A stretch of DNA of 64,000 nt from Leuctra nigra (lineage: Eukaryota; Arthropoda; Insecta; Plecoptera; Leuctridae). The DNA lies in assembly GCA_934045905.1 (NCBI GenBank), contig OW203765.1, positions 25,881,151 to 25,945,150 of the forward strand, given 5' to 3'. Below are positions 1 through 9,400 of this stretch, one piece after another. The translations under genes were made by a program, and so were the position numbers. The notes below the pieces were generated by a model. That model was not told where the DNA came from. It searched no databases and worked only from the letters and a program-made list of their open reading frames with translations. The stretch's first letter is position 1. Each line of letters begins with the position of its first letter.

Positions 1-3000
1 CGCTGGCACATCCAGCGAGAATAACCTGGCGCCTATTGCGCAGCTCTCGCCCACGCAATTGCTGGCCCTAACATCCTTCTCTCCCGAACAACTTAGTGCT
101 CTGTTCCCGCCACCGCCTCCCCTCGTGTTGCCCATCTCGCCGACGTCCCCACCAACGACGCCCACATCCAGGGCCACTGTGTCGCCGTCGCGACTACTTG
201 GGCCTCCCCCTGGGCTCGGAACCCAGGAGATTCTATCACCTGCTGATCCCCGGCCTCGGCCACTGGCTCCTCCATCGCCGTCACCATTGCTGCACCTGCT
301 AATCCCGAGCTTCGGGTTCGATCCCTTGCTCAACACTGCAGCAAATCCCGACCATTCTCAAGCGCCAGCATTGCACACCGGGCTCGATCCCCGGTCAATT
401 GCTGTGCCACCTCCTCTTGTATCCTGCAACACTGGGTTCGACCCCCGGCCAGCTGCTGTGATACCTCCGCCATCTAGTAGCATTGTGTTTGACCCCTGGC
501 CTCCTAGGCCACCGCCACAATCTAGTAGCTCTGGGCTCGATGCTTGGCCAGCCGCTGTATCTAGCAACACTGGGTTCGAGACCCGGCTTCCCACTACACC
601 GCGTGACGTGAACCCGGCGCCTCCACTGACAATTGACACGACACCATTAGGTTGCGGACTTGATGGACGACCCAGGTCACTCTGGGACCCCAGCCCCCGC
701 GCAGACCTCCCCAGCTTCTGGCGCTCGAACCACCGTCTGCCAGTGCGGGCCGCGCCCACGGGCCCGACGCCTCCGGGCCCGGCACGACGCGTGACTCCAG
801 CCAAAGCCCAGGTCCCCGGGCAAAACATCCACGCCACAGAGTTTCAACCTCGAACACCATTGACCTTGACATCGCCGTCATACAGCGACGTGACAGCTGA
901 TAGGCGCGTGTATGTCAACTCGGCGCTCGCTCTGGCGCCCCAGGCCCCAGCCACACGGTCCACCGGTCCCCAGCCGCTCAAACTCCATCCTAGCAGAACC
1001 CGGGCCCCCGGCCCCGAGCCCCTCAGGCCCCAGCCACTCCAACTCCATCCTACCAGATCCCGGGCCCGCGGCCCCGAGCCCCTCAGGCCTCAGCCACTCA
1101 AACTCCATCAAACCAGATCCCGGGCCCCCGGCCCCGAGCCCCTCAGGCCTCAGCCACTCCAGTTCCATCCAACCAGACCCCAGGCCCCCGGCCCCGAGCC
1201 CCTCAGGCCCCAGCCACTCCAACTCCATCCTAACAGATCCCGGGCCCCCGGCCCCGAGCCCCTCAGGCCCCAGCCACTCCAACTCCATCCAACCAGACCC
1301 TCGGCCCCCGGCCCCGAGCCCCCAGTGCTCCTTGATGAACCACGCACGGTAATACGATCAGCTCCTCTAGCACCTCGCAAGGCCAAGTCGACTTGCCGTA
1401 AGGCCCCCAGGGCCCGCTATGGGAACCTTCAGTTCATCGCGGCAGCCCAAGCTCCCACAGGAACAGGTTCAATCCCTGCTGCAAGTGCACGAGCAACTGC
1501 GGTTGAGGACGCTCAAGTGCACGGCCCGCCAACACCCCGGCCCGCAGAAGGTTCGCCCCTGGACCGCGGCCCGTCAACATCGCGGTCCGCAGAAGACTCA
1601 CCCCTGGACCGCGGCCCGTCAACATCGCTCCCTGCAGAAGGCTCACCCCTGGACCGCGGCCAGCCAACATCCCGGCCCGAAGGAGGTTCATATCCTGTTG
1701 TAGTGATTGGGGCGACCGCGATCGAGGTCATTGCACAAGTACCCAGGAACATCCCGACGTCGCCCCCACCTGTCCATCCCCCCTCTCCGCGCCCCGCAAT
1801 GACGGAAGCAGAGAGTGCTGCCCGGGCAAAGGCTGCACTTACCGAGCGGAACAACGCCTGGCTCTTACGCCTGGAAACCGCCATGCAAGCCGGTTGGCCC
1901 GAGTTCGAGGCCGAGTGGGTCGCCGTGAGCAGCGAACTAGTCGCTAGTCTCAAGGGCACGCCACAACCTCGGCCAGCAGCCCCGCCGCAGCCCACATCGC
2001 CTACAGCGGATGAGGAGCCCGAACAACAACCCTGGGCCCACGGCAGAGGAGGCCGCGGAAGAGGAAGAGGTAGAGGTAGAGGTGGAGGTAGAGGTAATGG
2101 TAGAGGTAGAGGTAGGGGTAGAGGTCGCGGACAGGACGACCAGGCCCCGGGCCCGGCCCCTGACAGAGAACACGGGTTACAGGCCCAACCTGCAGGTCGC
2201 CGGGCCCAATTCGACCCGGTAGAAGCCCGGCGTATCCAGCAACTGTATCGCTCCAGCAAGAAGGCCGCTGTCCAGGATATCAGGGGAGGGGCCTCGCCGT
2301 TCTGCCAGCTTGAGTCGGGACTTGTTCACGAGTTCTACTCGCAAGTGTTCGCCGATGGCGGGTACGAGTGGACGGTTCCCCCCGACATTGTCCCGGACAT
2401 GCCCTCAGGTGAGGACATCGAGCACAGCGACATACTAACAGCTTTATTCACAGCACCGGAGGTCAGAAAACGGTTAGGGCGCATGAAAAACACAGCTCCG
2501 GGACCGGACTACATCCGGTATTCTGACCTCCGGAAGACTGACCCGGACGGAGACTTCCTGTCGGCCCTCTTCAACATCTGCCTCGCGGCCAAGAGGATCC
2601 CGGCAGCGTGGAAACTATCACGGACGGTCCTCATCTTCAAGAAAGGGGACCGCGATGACCTCTCGAACTGGAGGCCGTTAACCCTAGGGCCCACCTTGGC
2701 TAAACTCTACGCAGGCATTCTGGCCGACCGAGTTACCAAGTGGGCGTGTCTTAATAACATTATTTCTCCCATGCAGAAAGGTTTCCTTGAATATGAGGGA
2801 TGTCTGGAACACAACTTCGTCCTTCAGACAATGATCAACGGCACCCATCAGCGTCCAAAGTCTGAGCTGTGCCTAGCATGGCTCGACCTTGCCAACGCTT
2901 TTGGTTCTGTCCCTCATGAGTTGATCAGAGGTTCTCTAGACAGCCTACATGTGCCGAGTGATATAATAGATATAGTCAATGACATGTACGAGGGTAGCAC

Positions 3001-6000
3001 GACCTCCATCCGAACCGCCGAGGGTTATACACCGCCCATCCCACTCCATGCCGGCGTGAAGCAGGGCTGTCCACTTAGCCCCATCCTGTTCAATCTGGCA
3101 ATCGAGCCGATCATCAGATCGCTGACGGCGCGGGCCGACGACCTGGGAGTGTCAGTCCATGGCACCATGATCAGCGTGTTGGCCTACGCCGACGATCTGG
3201 TGGTGACAGCGCGCGACGAAGCTTCAATGCATGCATTGCTAGCTATCGTCAGCGAGGCGGCAACATGGGCAGGTCTGCGCTTCAAGCCATCCAAGTGCGC
3301 CTCACTCCACATCCTCTCTAATAAAGTTTCTCCAACATCATTCTCTATCCAGGACGGCGACATGGCCACTCTGGCTGATGGCGAGGCCTACTCCCACCTG
3401 GGTGTGCCCACGGGCTCCCGTGTGGCGCAGACCCCGACGGAGGAACTCGTCAACATGCAGCGGGAGCTGGGACTAATCGATCATTCCCTTCTAGCTCCCT
3501 GGCAGAAGCTGGACGCCGTGCGAGTGTTCTTGTTGTCAAAACTGGAGTTTATTATGAGAGGAGGTGCCATGCGGAAAACTAAGTTTAAGCCCTTTGACAG
3601 CCAAGTCAAGTCATGTGCCAAGCGCTGGATGAACTTGCCCCAGCGTGCGAGTAACGAGGTGGTCTACCTCGGGATGCACGAGGGTGGGGCGGGCATCCTG
3701 CCGCTGGCGGATTCCGTCGATATCCTGTCTGTGACTCATCCGTTTCGTCTCCTGTCAGGTAAAGACGAGACTTGCCGCGAGATCGCGCGCAAGTCTCTGC
3801 AGGCGACGGTACACAGGAAGCTGGGGAGAGCGCCAACACCGGAAGAGACCTGCATGTATTTGTCAGGTAGTATGGAGGGCGAATTCTCACGCCAAGACGG
3901 GCAATGCAGTAACATCTGGACCCAGACCAGGTCGGCGACGCGCCGGCTTGGGCCTCGAATTGGCTGTCATTGGGTTTATGACGATAACAAGGACGAAATT
4001 GCTCTCCGAGTTTCTTTTCCAGGCAGGGAGTCCTCGTTCTTCCCGCGAGATCGCGCCATCGTCACCAAGGCGCTGCGATCTTGCCTGCGGCTGAACTACA
4101 AGAACGCGCTGCTGCAGAAGCCGGACCAGGGGAAGGCGTACAAACTGACCACCGTTTGGGACGCCTCCAACCATTTCATCGCGGAGGGAAAATACACTCG
4201 GTTCTGTGACTGGCGCTTCATTCATCGCGCGCGCCTCCACACCGTGCCGCTCAATGGCTCTCGTCGCTTCGGGAATGGGTCCAAGGCCTGCAGGTTGTGC
4301 GGCCACGACAACGAGACCCTCCCCCACGTCCTGAACCACTGCATGCGGCACTCCGCCGCGATGCAGAAGCGCCACAACGCCATCCAGGACCGCCTCGTCA
4401 ACGCGATCCCCAGTCGCGTGAAGAACGCAGGCGCCATCATGGTGAACCGTCAGTCGGGGGTTGACAACATGCGTCCCGACATAGTGCTCACCAACCAGCG
4501 CTATATGACGGCTCACCTCATAGACATCACCGTCCCCTTCGAGAACGGCGCCGACGCCTTCGTCGCGGCCCGCAACCACAAGCTGGCGAAGTACGCCGCG
4601 ACGGCCGCCGCCCTGACCAACCAGGGTTTCGAGGTCAAGGTCGACTCCTTCATCGTCGGCAGCCTCGGAGGGTGGGACCCCATGAACGAGGACGTGCTGC
4701 GCGCCCTGAAGATCAGCCCCCGTTACTCCAACGTCATGCGACGCCTGATGGTGTCTGACACCATCAAGTGGTCGCGTGACATCTACATCGAGCACGTGAC
4801 GGGGCAGCGCCAGTACTAGGACAGTGACTTTCATACAGTGCCACTCGTGCAGAACAGTGACTTTCATACTGAGTGACACTCGTGCAGAACTTTTAGCTTT
4901 AGTCAGGGACCCATAGAATAGTTAAATAAGTCACACTCACTCTGCGAAGTTGAGGTGGCTTTGCCAGAATAGATTTGCTCTAAATGTTGTCCTGGGAATC
5001 TCTTGTCGTACTGGTTTTGTATGGTTTTCCAGACGAACAAAAAATTGCGCATGCCAAGAGAACAAAGTGGTATTGTCATATATTGGCAATGTCATAGAAA
5101 ACATCAGGCCATACCCTGCTCTCCCAGGACTAGTCTAACTTCAACTAATCATTTATTTTCTTCCAGGCCAGGTGACTAGCACCGAGAAGATTGAATAAAT
5201 ATGTTATTTCCTGTCGCATTTTATGCTTGCGACTTTATTTCATTTTCTCATGACCCTGCATGACAACTTTTTTTTTGGCTTGGGGAGGCCTAGTTTTTTT
5301 ATGTAAGTGCTGGAGAGCAAACTCACCACTTTTACCCCTCCCATCAAGTGTATTTACTTGTTTATGCCAGATCCACTCGGACTGTCATTAGATATATTCA
5401 TTTGACCTTACAGTGCATTTCCATGTTTAGATAGTGTCTTGACTTTCAAGTGTATTTTATGTTTATGATTGCCACCTCGGCCAATCATTAGCTCTAAGTT
5501 TTATTTCTGACAGCTCCACTCGGACTGCCACTAGTTATAGATGATTTGTGTTCCCCCTCCCCTTGCACACATGACTGAGTCTCTGACCTGTCATCACTAT
5601 TTGCATGACGTTCAATCTTCAATTGATAGGCCATTCATATTGGCATTTAAAATCAATAGTTCACTTCACTTGCACTCTAGAGCAAAGGCGCCACTTGCAG
5701 GCAGTCAGCAAATTTCAAGTAATCGCAGAGTCTCCGCACGATAGCGCCACTCACTCTGGCCAATCATTGATGCTCAGTAAAAGTTTCATAATTGCCCGAA
5801 TGATAGCGCCACTCACTCTGGCCACTCTTCGGTTCTCATTAACTTCACTCCCGCTGTTCATGAGTTGACAGTTCGTCGACTCATCACTATGAATCTTTTA
5901 TCTTACTTATAATATTACGCTTTAGGTAGTGAATATGCTGTTTATAGGTAGCCACTCGGCGCCTATTAGATTACTCTGTTGCAATTGTATCCCCACATAA

Positions 6001-6036
6001 CATGTAATTGTGATTTTCAAAAATACAAAAATTTAA
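1..6036 (+). mobile_element. U2-targeting non-LTR retrotransposon, copy 1 (5' end outside window)
   Basis: Base 1 corresponds to base 6767 of copy 2, so 711 bp of the 5' end lie outside the window. The visible part holds most of the ORF (2-4819) and a complete 3' UTR (4820-6036). It lacks an 84-bp tandem duplication present in copies 2 and 3 and carries several amino-acid differences, so it is an older or separate lineage. The 3' end is followed directly by the 19-bp U2 target sequence and then by the first base of copy 2. The U2 target and restriction-like endonuclease point to the Utopia lineage; that assignment is inference from target and domains, not from a tree. Confidence 0.9.
2..4819 (+). 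CDS. Retrotransposon ORF, 5'-partial: RT plus restriction-like endonuclease
   Basis: The reading frame is open from base 2, where it already encodes the residues AGTSSENNL found internally in the full-length product. There is no start here: the zinc finger and true Met are upstream of the window. The visible protein holds the Pro-rich linker with 20-residue repeats, an RG-rich tract, a reverse transcriptase with AYADD, a C-x2-C-x8-H-x4-C knuckle and an RPD..D endonuclease core, ending at TAG. Against copies 2 and 3 it lacks one 28-residue repeat. It also shows W for R in LDAWPAAV, WAHGRG for RARGRG, TEAES for TAAES and SKKAAV for SKKVAV. No frameshift or internal stop is seen, so apart from the window cut it looks intact. 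Confidence 0.9.
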   Translation, partial: AGTSSENNLAPIAQLSPTQLLALTSFSPEQLSALFPPPPPLVLPISPTSPPTTPTSRATVSPSRLLGPPPGLGTQEILSPADPRPRPLAPPSPSPLLHLLIPSFGFDPLLNTAANPDHSQAPALHTGLDPRSIAVPPPLVSCNTGFDPRPAAVIPPPSSSIVFDPWPPRPPPQSSSSGLDAWPAAVSSNTGFETRLPTTPRDVNPAPPLTIDTTPLGCGLDGRPRSLWDPSPRADLPSFWRSNHRLPVRAAPTGPTPPGPARRVTPAKAQVPGQNIHATEFQPRTPLTLTSPSYSDVTADRRVYVNSALALAPQAPATRSTGPQPLKLHPSRTRAPGPEPLRPQPLQLHPTRSRARGPEPLRPQPLKLHQTRSRAPGPEPLRPQPLQFHPTRPQAPGPEPLRPQPLQLHPNRSRAPGPEPLRPQPLQLHPTRPSAPGPEPPVLLDEPRTVIRSAPLAPRKAKSTCRKAPRARYGNLQFIAAAQAPTGTGSIPAASARATAVEDAQVHGPPTPRPAEGSPLDRGPSTSRSAEDSPLDRGPSTSLPAEGSPLDRGQPTSRPEGGSYPVVVIGATAIEVIAQVPRNIPTSPPPVHPPSPRPAMTEAESAARAKAALTERNNAWLLRLETAMQAGWPEFEAEWVAVSSELVASLKGTPQPRPAAPPQPTSPTADEEPEQQPWAHGRGGRGRGRGRGRGGGRGNGRGRGRGRGRGQDDQAPGPAPDREHGLQAQPAGRRAQFDPVEARRIQQLYRSSKKAAVQDIRGGASPFCQLESGLVHEFYSQVFADGGYEWTVPPDIVPDMPSGEDIEHSDILTALFTAPEVRKRLGRMKNTAPGPDYIRYSDLRKTDPDGDFLSALFNICLAAKRIPAAWKLSRTVLIFKKGDRDDLSNWRPLTLGPTLAKLYAGILADRVTKWACLNNIISPMQKGFLEYEGCLEHNFVLQTMINGTHQRPKSELCLAWLDLANAFGSVPHELIRGSLDSLHVPSDIIDIVNDMYEGSTTSIRTAEGYTPPIPLHAGVKQGCPLSPILFNLAIEPIIRSLTARADDLGVSVHGTMISVLAYADDLVVTARDEASMHALLAIVSEAATWAGLRFKPSKCASLHILSNKVSPTSFSIQDGDMATLADGEAYSHLGVPTGSRVAQTPTEELVNMQRELGLIDHSLLAPWQKLDAVRVFLLSKLEFIMRGGAMRKTKFKPFDSQVKSCAKRWMNLPQRASNEVVYLGMHEGGAGILPLADSVDILSVTHPFRLLSGKDETCREIARKSLQATVHRKLGRAPTPEETCMYLSGSMEGEFSRQDGQCSNIWTQTRSATRRLGPRIGCHWVYDDNKDEIALRVSFPGRESSFFPRDRAIVTKALRSCLRLNYKNALLQKPDQGKAYKLTTVWDASNHFIAEGKYTRFCDWRFIHRARLHTVPLNGSRRFGNGSKACRLCGHDNETLPHVLNHCMRHSAAMQKRHNAIQDRLVNAIPSRVKNAGAIMVNRQSGVDNMRPDIVLTNQRYMTAHLIDITVPFENGADAFVAARNHKLAKYAATAAALTNQGFEVKVDSFIVGSLGGWDPMNEDVLRALKISPRYSNVMRRLMVSDTIKWSRDIYIEHVTGQRQY

Positions 6037-6055
6037 ACAGTTCTTATCAGTTTGA
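6037..6055 (+). repeat. 19-bp U2 target sequence joining copies 1 and 2
   Basis: The 19 bases acagttcttatcagtttga separate the 3' end of copy 1 from the 5' end of copy 2. The same 19 bases flank copy 3 on both sides (24303-24321 and 31153-31171) and follow copy 2 (12887-12905). They correspond to U2 positions 40-58, just after the branch-site recognition motif. A single shared target copy between two elements is what insertion of one element into the target duplication of another would leave. Confidence 0.9.
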
Positions 6056-6407
6056 ATAAAGGGTGTATCGCGCGAGAGCGTCTTTCCTCCCCTAGTTCCG
6101 GTCTCGTGTGCTCGGGGTTTACTCCACCTCAAAATGGGGTCTACTCCACTGGCAGCACACGAAATCAAAGAATAAGCAACAAGTACTACATGTAGATCGA
6201 ACAATTTCACTGAGGGATCTCGTGCGGCCTGACAGTGGTAGTTCCCTGCAACCCACACTTGGTGTCCCTCAGTGAAATCATGTTAGGTATTCCCTGGTTG
6301 TCGGGCAACCTGCGGAACTAGTCTCGTGGATCGTCTCCACGCCAGAATTATCGCGCGGACCGTTTCCACGCAGGAAGTGATCAAAGTGAAAGTGCCAACA
6401 AGACGCC
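6056..6407 (+). promoter_or_regulatory. 5' leader of copy 2, with inverted repeats
   Basis: The leader starts ataaagggtgtatc right after the target site and ends in a good start context (gccATGg). Two RNA-hairpin candidates are visible. One is a perfect 9-bp inverted repeat, tcgtgtgct at 6104-6112 with agcacacga at 6154-6162. The other is a perfect 14-bp inverted repeat, 6204-6217 with 6265-6278. Inside the first loop a 14-bp block, gggg(t)(t/c)tactccac, is present twice. R2-type elements often begin with a self-cleaving HDV-like ribozyme. The position fits, but I could not fold a full ribozyme by eye. The leader of copy 3 (24322-24673) has the same length and features. Confidence 0.5.
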
Positions 6408-9400
6408 ATGGAGCAACAACAAACGCACCAGATAATCCAGTTACCTTGTCCCTCGGACAAATGGGATTGCGCGTTCTGCACGTACAAGCACAAGGACCGC
6501 TACAAGCTCACACGGCACCTCCACCGCCATGGCATCCACGGGGGGCTCCTGTACCGATGCGAGGAGCACGACATCACGCTGAAGGACATCAAACAGACGC
6601 GACACCACTGGACACACAACCACGAGGACCCCGAGGGCTTCTTCATCACGAATACGGTGAGCTCGGCCCAAGTCGGCCTTATTGATACATTAGGCCCCTC
6701 CCCTTCACATACCCGTCAGGGGACTGTGTTTGGTACATCTCAAGGGAGACCGCTGAGCCCCTCGGGCGCTGGCACATCCAGCGAGAATAACCTGGCGCCT
6801 ATTGCGCAGCTCTCGCCCACGCAATTGCTGGCCCTAACATCCTTCTCTCCCGAACAACTTAGTGCTCTGTTCCCGCCACCGCCTCCCCTCGTGTTGCCCA
6901 TCTCGCCGACGTCCCCACCAACGACGCCCACATCCAGGGCCACTGTGTCGCCGTCGCGACTACTTGGGCCTCCCCCTGGGCTCGGAACCCAGGAGATTCT
7001 ATCACCTGCTGATCCTCGGCCTCGGCCACTGGCTCCTCCATCGCCGTCACCATTGCTGCACCTGCTAATCCCGAGCTTCGGGTTCGATCCCTTGCTCAAC
7101 ACTGCAGCAAATCCCGACCATTCTCAAGCGCCAGCATTGCACACCGGGCTCGATCCCCGGTCAATTGCTGTACCACCTCCTCTTGTATCCTGCAACACTG
7201 GGTTCGACCCCCGGCCAGCTGCTGTGATACCTCCGCCATCTAGTAGCATTGTGTTTGACCCCTGGCCTCCTAGGCCACCGCCACAATCTAGTAGCTCTGG
7301 GCTCGATGCTCGGCCTCCGCCATCTAGTAGCATTGTGTTTGACCCCTGGCCTCCTAGGCCACCGCCACAATCTAGTAGCTCTGGGCTCGATGCTCGGCCA
7401 GCCGCTGTATCTAGCAACACTGGGTTCGAGACCCGGCTTCCCACTACACCGCGTGACGTGAACCCGGCGCCTCCACTGACAATTGACACGACACCATTAG
7501 GTTGCGGACTTGATGGACGACCCAGGTCACTCTGGGACCCCAGCCCCCGCGCAGACCTCCCCAGCTTCTGGCGCTCGAACCACCGTCTGCCAGTGCGGGC
7601 CGCGCCCACGGGCCCGACGCCTCCGGGCCCGGCACGACGCGTGACTCCAGCCAAAGCCCAGGTCCCCGGGCAAAACATCCACGCCACAGAGTTTCAACCT
7701 CGAACACCATTGACCTTGACATCGCCGTCATACAGCGACGTGACAGCTGATAGGCGCGTGTATGTCAACTCGGCGCTCGCTCTGGCGCCCCAGGCCCCAG
7801 CCACACGGTCCACCGGTCCCCAGCCGCTCAAACTCCATCCTAGCAGACCCCGGGCCCCCGGCCCCGAGCCCCTCAGGCCCCAGCCACTCCAACTCCATCC
7901 TACCAGATCCCGGGCCCGCGGCCCCGAGCCCCTCAGGCCTCAGCCACTCAAACTCCATCAAACCAGATCCCGGGCCCCCGGCCCCGAGCCCCTCAGGCCT
8001 CAGCCACTCCAGTTCCATCCAACCAGACCCCAGGCCCCCGGCCCCGAGCCCCTCAGGCCCCAGCCACTCCAACTCCATCCTAACAGATCCCGGGCCCCCG
8101 GCCCCGAGCCCCTCAGGCCCCAGCCACTCCAACTCCATCCAACCAGACCCTCGGCCCCCGGCCCCGAGCCCCCAGTGCTCCTTGATGAACCACGCACGGT
8201 AATACGATCAGCTCCTCTAGCACCTCGCAAGGCCAAGTCGACTTGCCGTAAGGCCCCCAGGGCCCGCTATGGGAACCTTCAGTTCATCGCGGCAGCCCAA
8301 GCTCCCACAGGAACAGGTTCAATCCCTGCTGCAAGTGCACGAGCAACTGCGGTTGAGGACGCTCAAGTGCACGGCCCGCCAACACCCCGGCCCGCAGAAG
8401 GTTCGCCCCTGGACCGCGGCCCGTCAACATCGCGGTCCGCAGAAGACTCACCCCTGGACCGCGGCCCGTCAACATCGCTCCCCGCAGAAGGCTCACCCCT
8501 GGACCGCGGCCAGCCAACATCCCGGCCCGAAGGAGGTTCATATCCTGTTGTAGTGATTGGGGCGACCGCGATCGAGGTCATTGCACAAGTACCCAGGAAC
8601 ATCCCGACGTCGCCCCCACCTGTCCATCCCCCCTCTCCGCGCCCCGCAATGACGGCAGCAGAGAGTGCTGCCCGGGCAAAGGCTGCACTTACCGAGCGGA
8701 ACAACGCCTGGCTCTTACGCCTGGAAACCGCCATGCAAGCCGGTTGGCCCGAGTTCGAGGCCGAGTGGGTCGCCGTGAGCAGCGAACTAGTCGCTAGTCT
8801 CAAGGGCACGCCACAACCTCGGCCAGCAGCCCCGCCGCCGTCCACATCGCCTACAGCGGATGAGGAGCCCGAACAACAACCCCGGGCCCGCGGCAGAGGA
8901 GGCCGCGGAAGAGGAAGAGGTAGAGGTAGAGGTGGAGGTAGAGGTAATGGTAGAGGTAGAGGTAGGGGTAGAGGTCGCGGACAGGACGACCAGGCCCCGG
9001 GCCCGGCCCCTGACAGAGAACACGGGTTACAGGCCCAACCTGCAGGTCGCCGGGCCCAATTCGACCCGGTAGAAGCCCGGCGTATCCAGCAACTGTATCG
9101 CTCCAGCAAGAAGGTCGCTGTCCAGGATATCAGGGGAGGGGCCTCGCCGTTCTGCCAGCTTGAGTCGGGACTTGTTCACGAGTTCTACTCGCAAGTGTTC
9201 GCCGATGGCGGGTACGAGTGGACGGTTCCCCCCGACATTGTCCCGGACATGCCCTCAGGTGAGGACATCGAGCACAGCGACATACTAACAGCTTTATTCA
9301 CAGCACCGGAGGTCAGAAAACGGTTAGGGCGCATGAAAAACACAGCTCCGGGACCGGACTACATCCGGTATTCTGACCTCCGGAAGACTGACCCGGACGG

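Noticed and set aside
7818..8177. CRISPR-like regular repeat array
   Set aside because: The 60-bp units are contiguous, have no unique spacers and are in-frame coding repeats in a eukaryotic element.
8363..9109. Minus-strand 248-residue ORF with an LPLPLP stretch (also at 1513 and 26629)
   Set aside because: This is the reverse reading of the RG and PAEGS coding repeats. Periods that are multiples of three keep all frames open.
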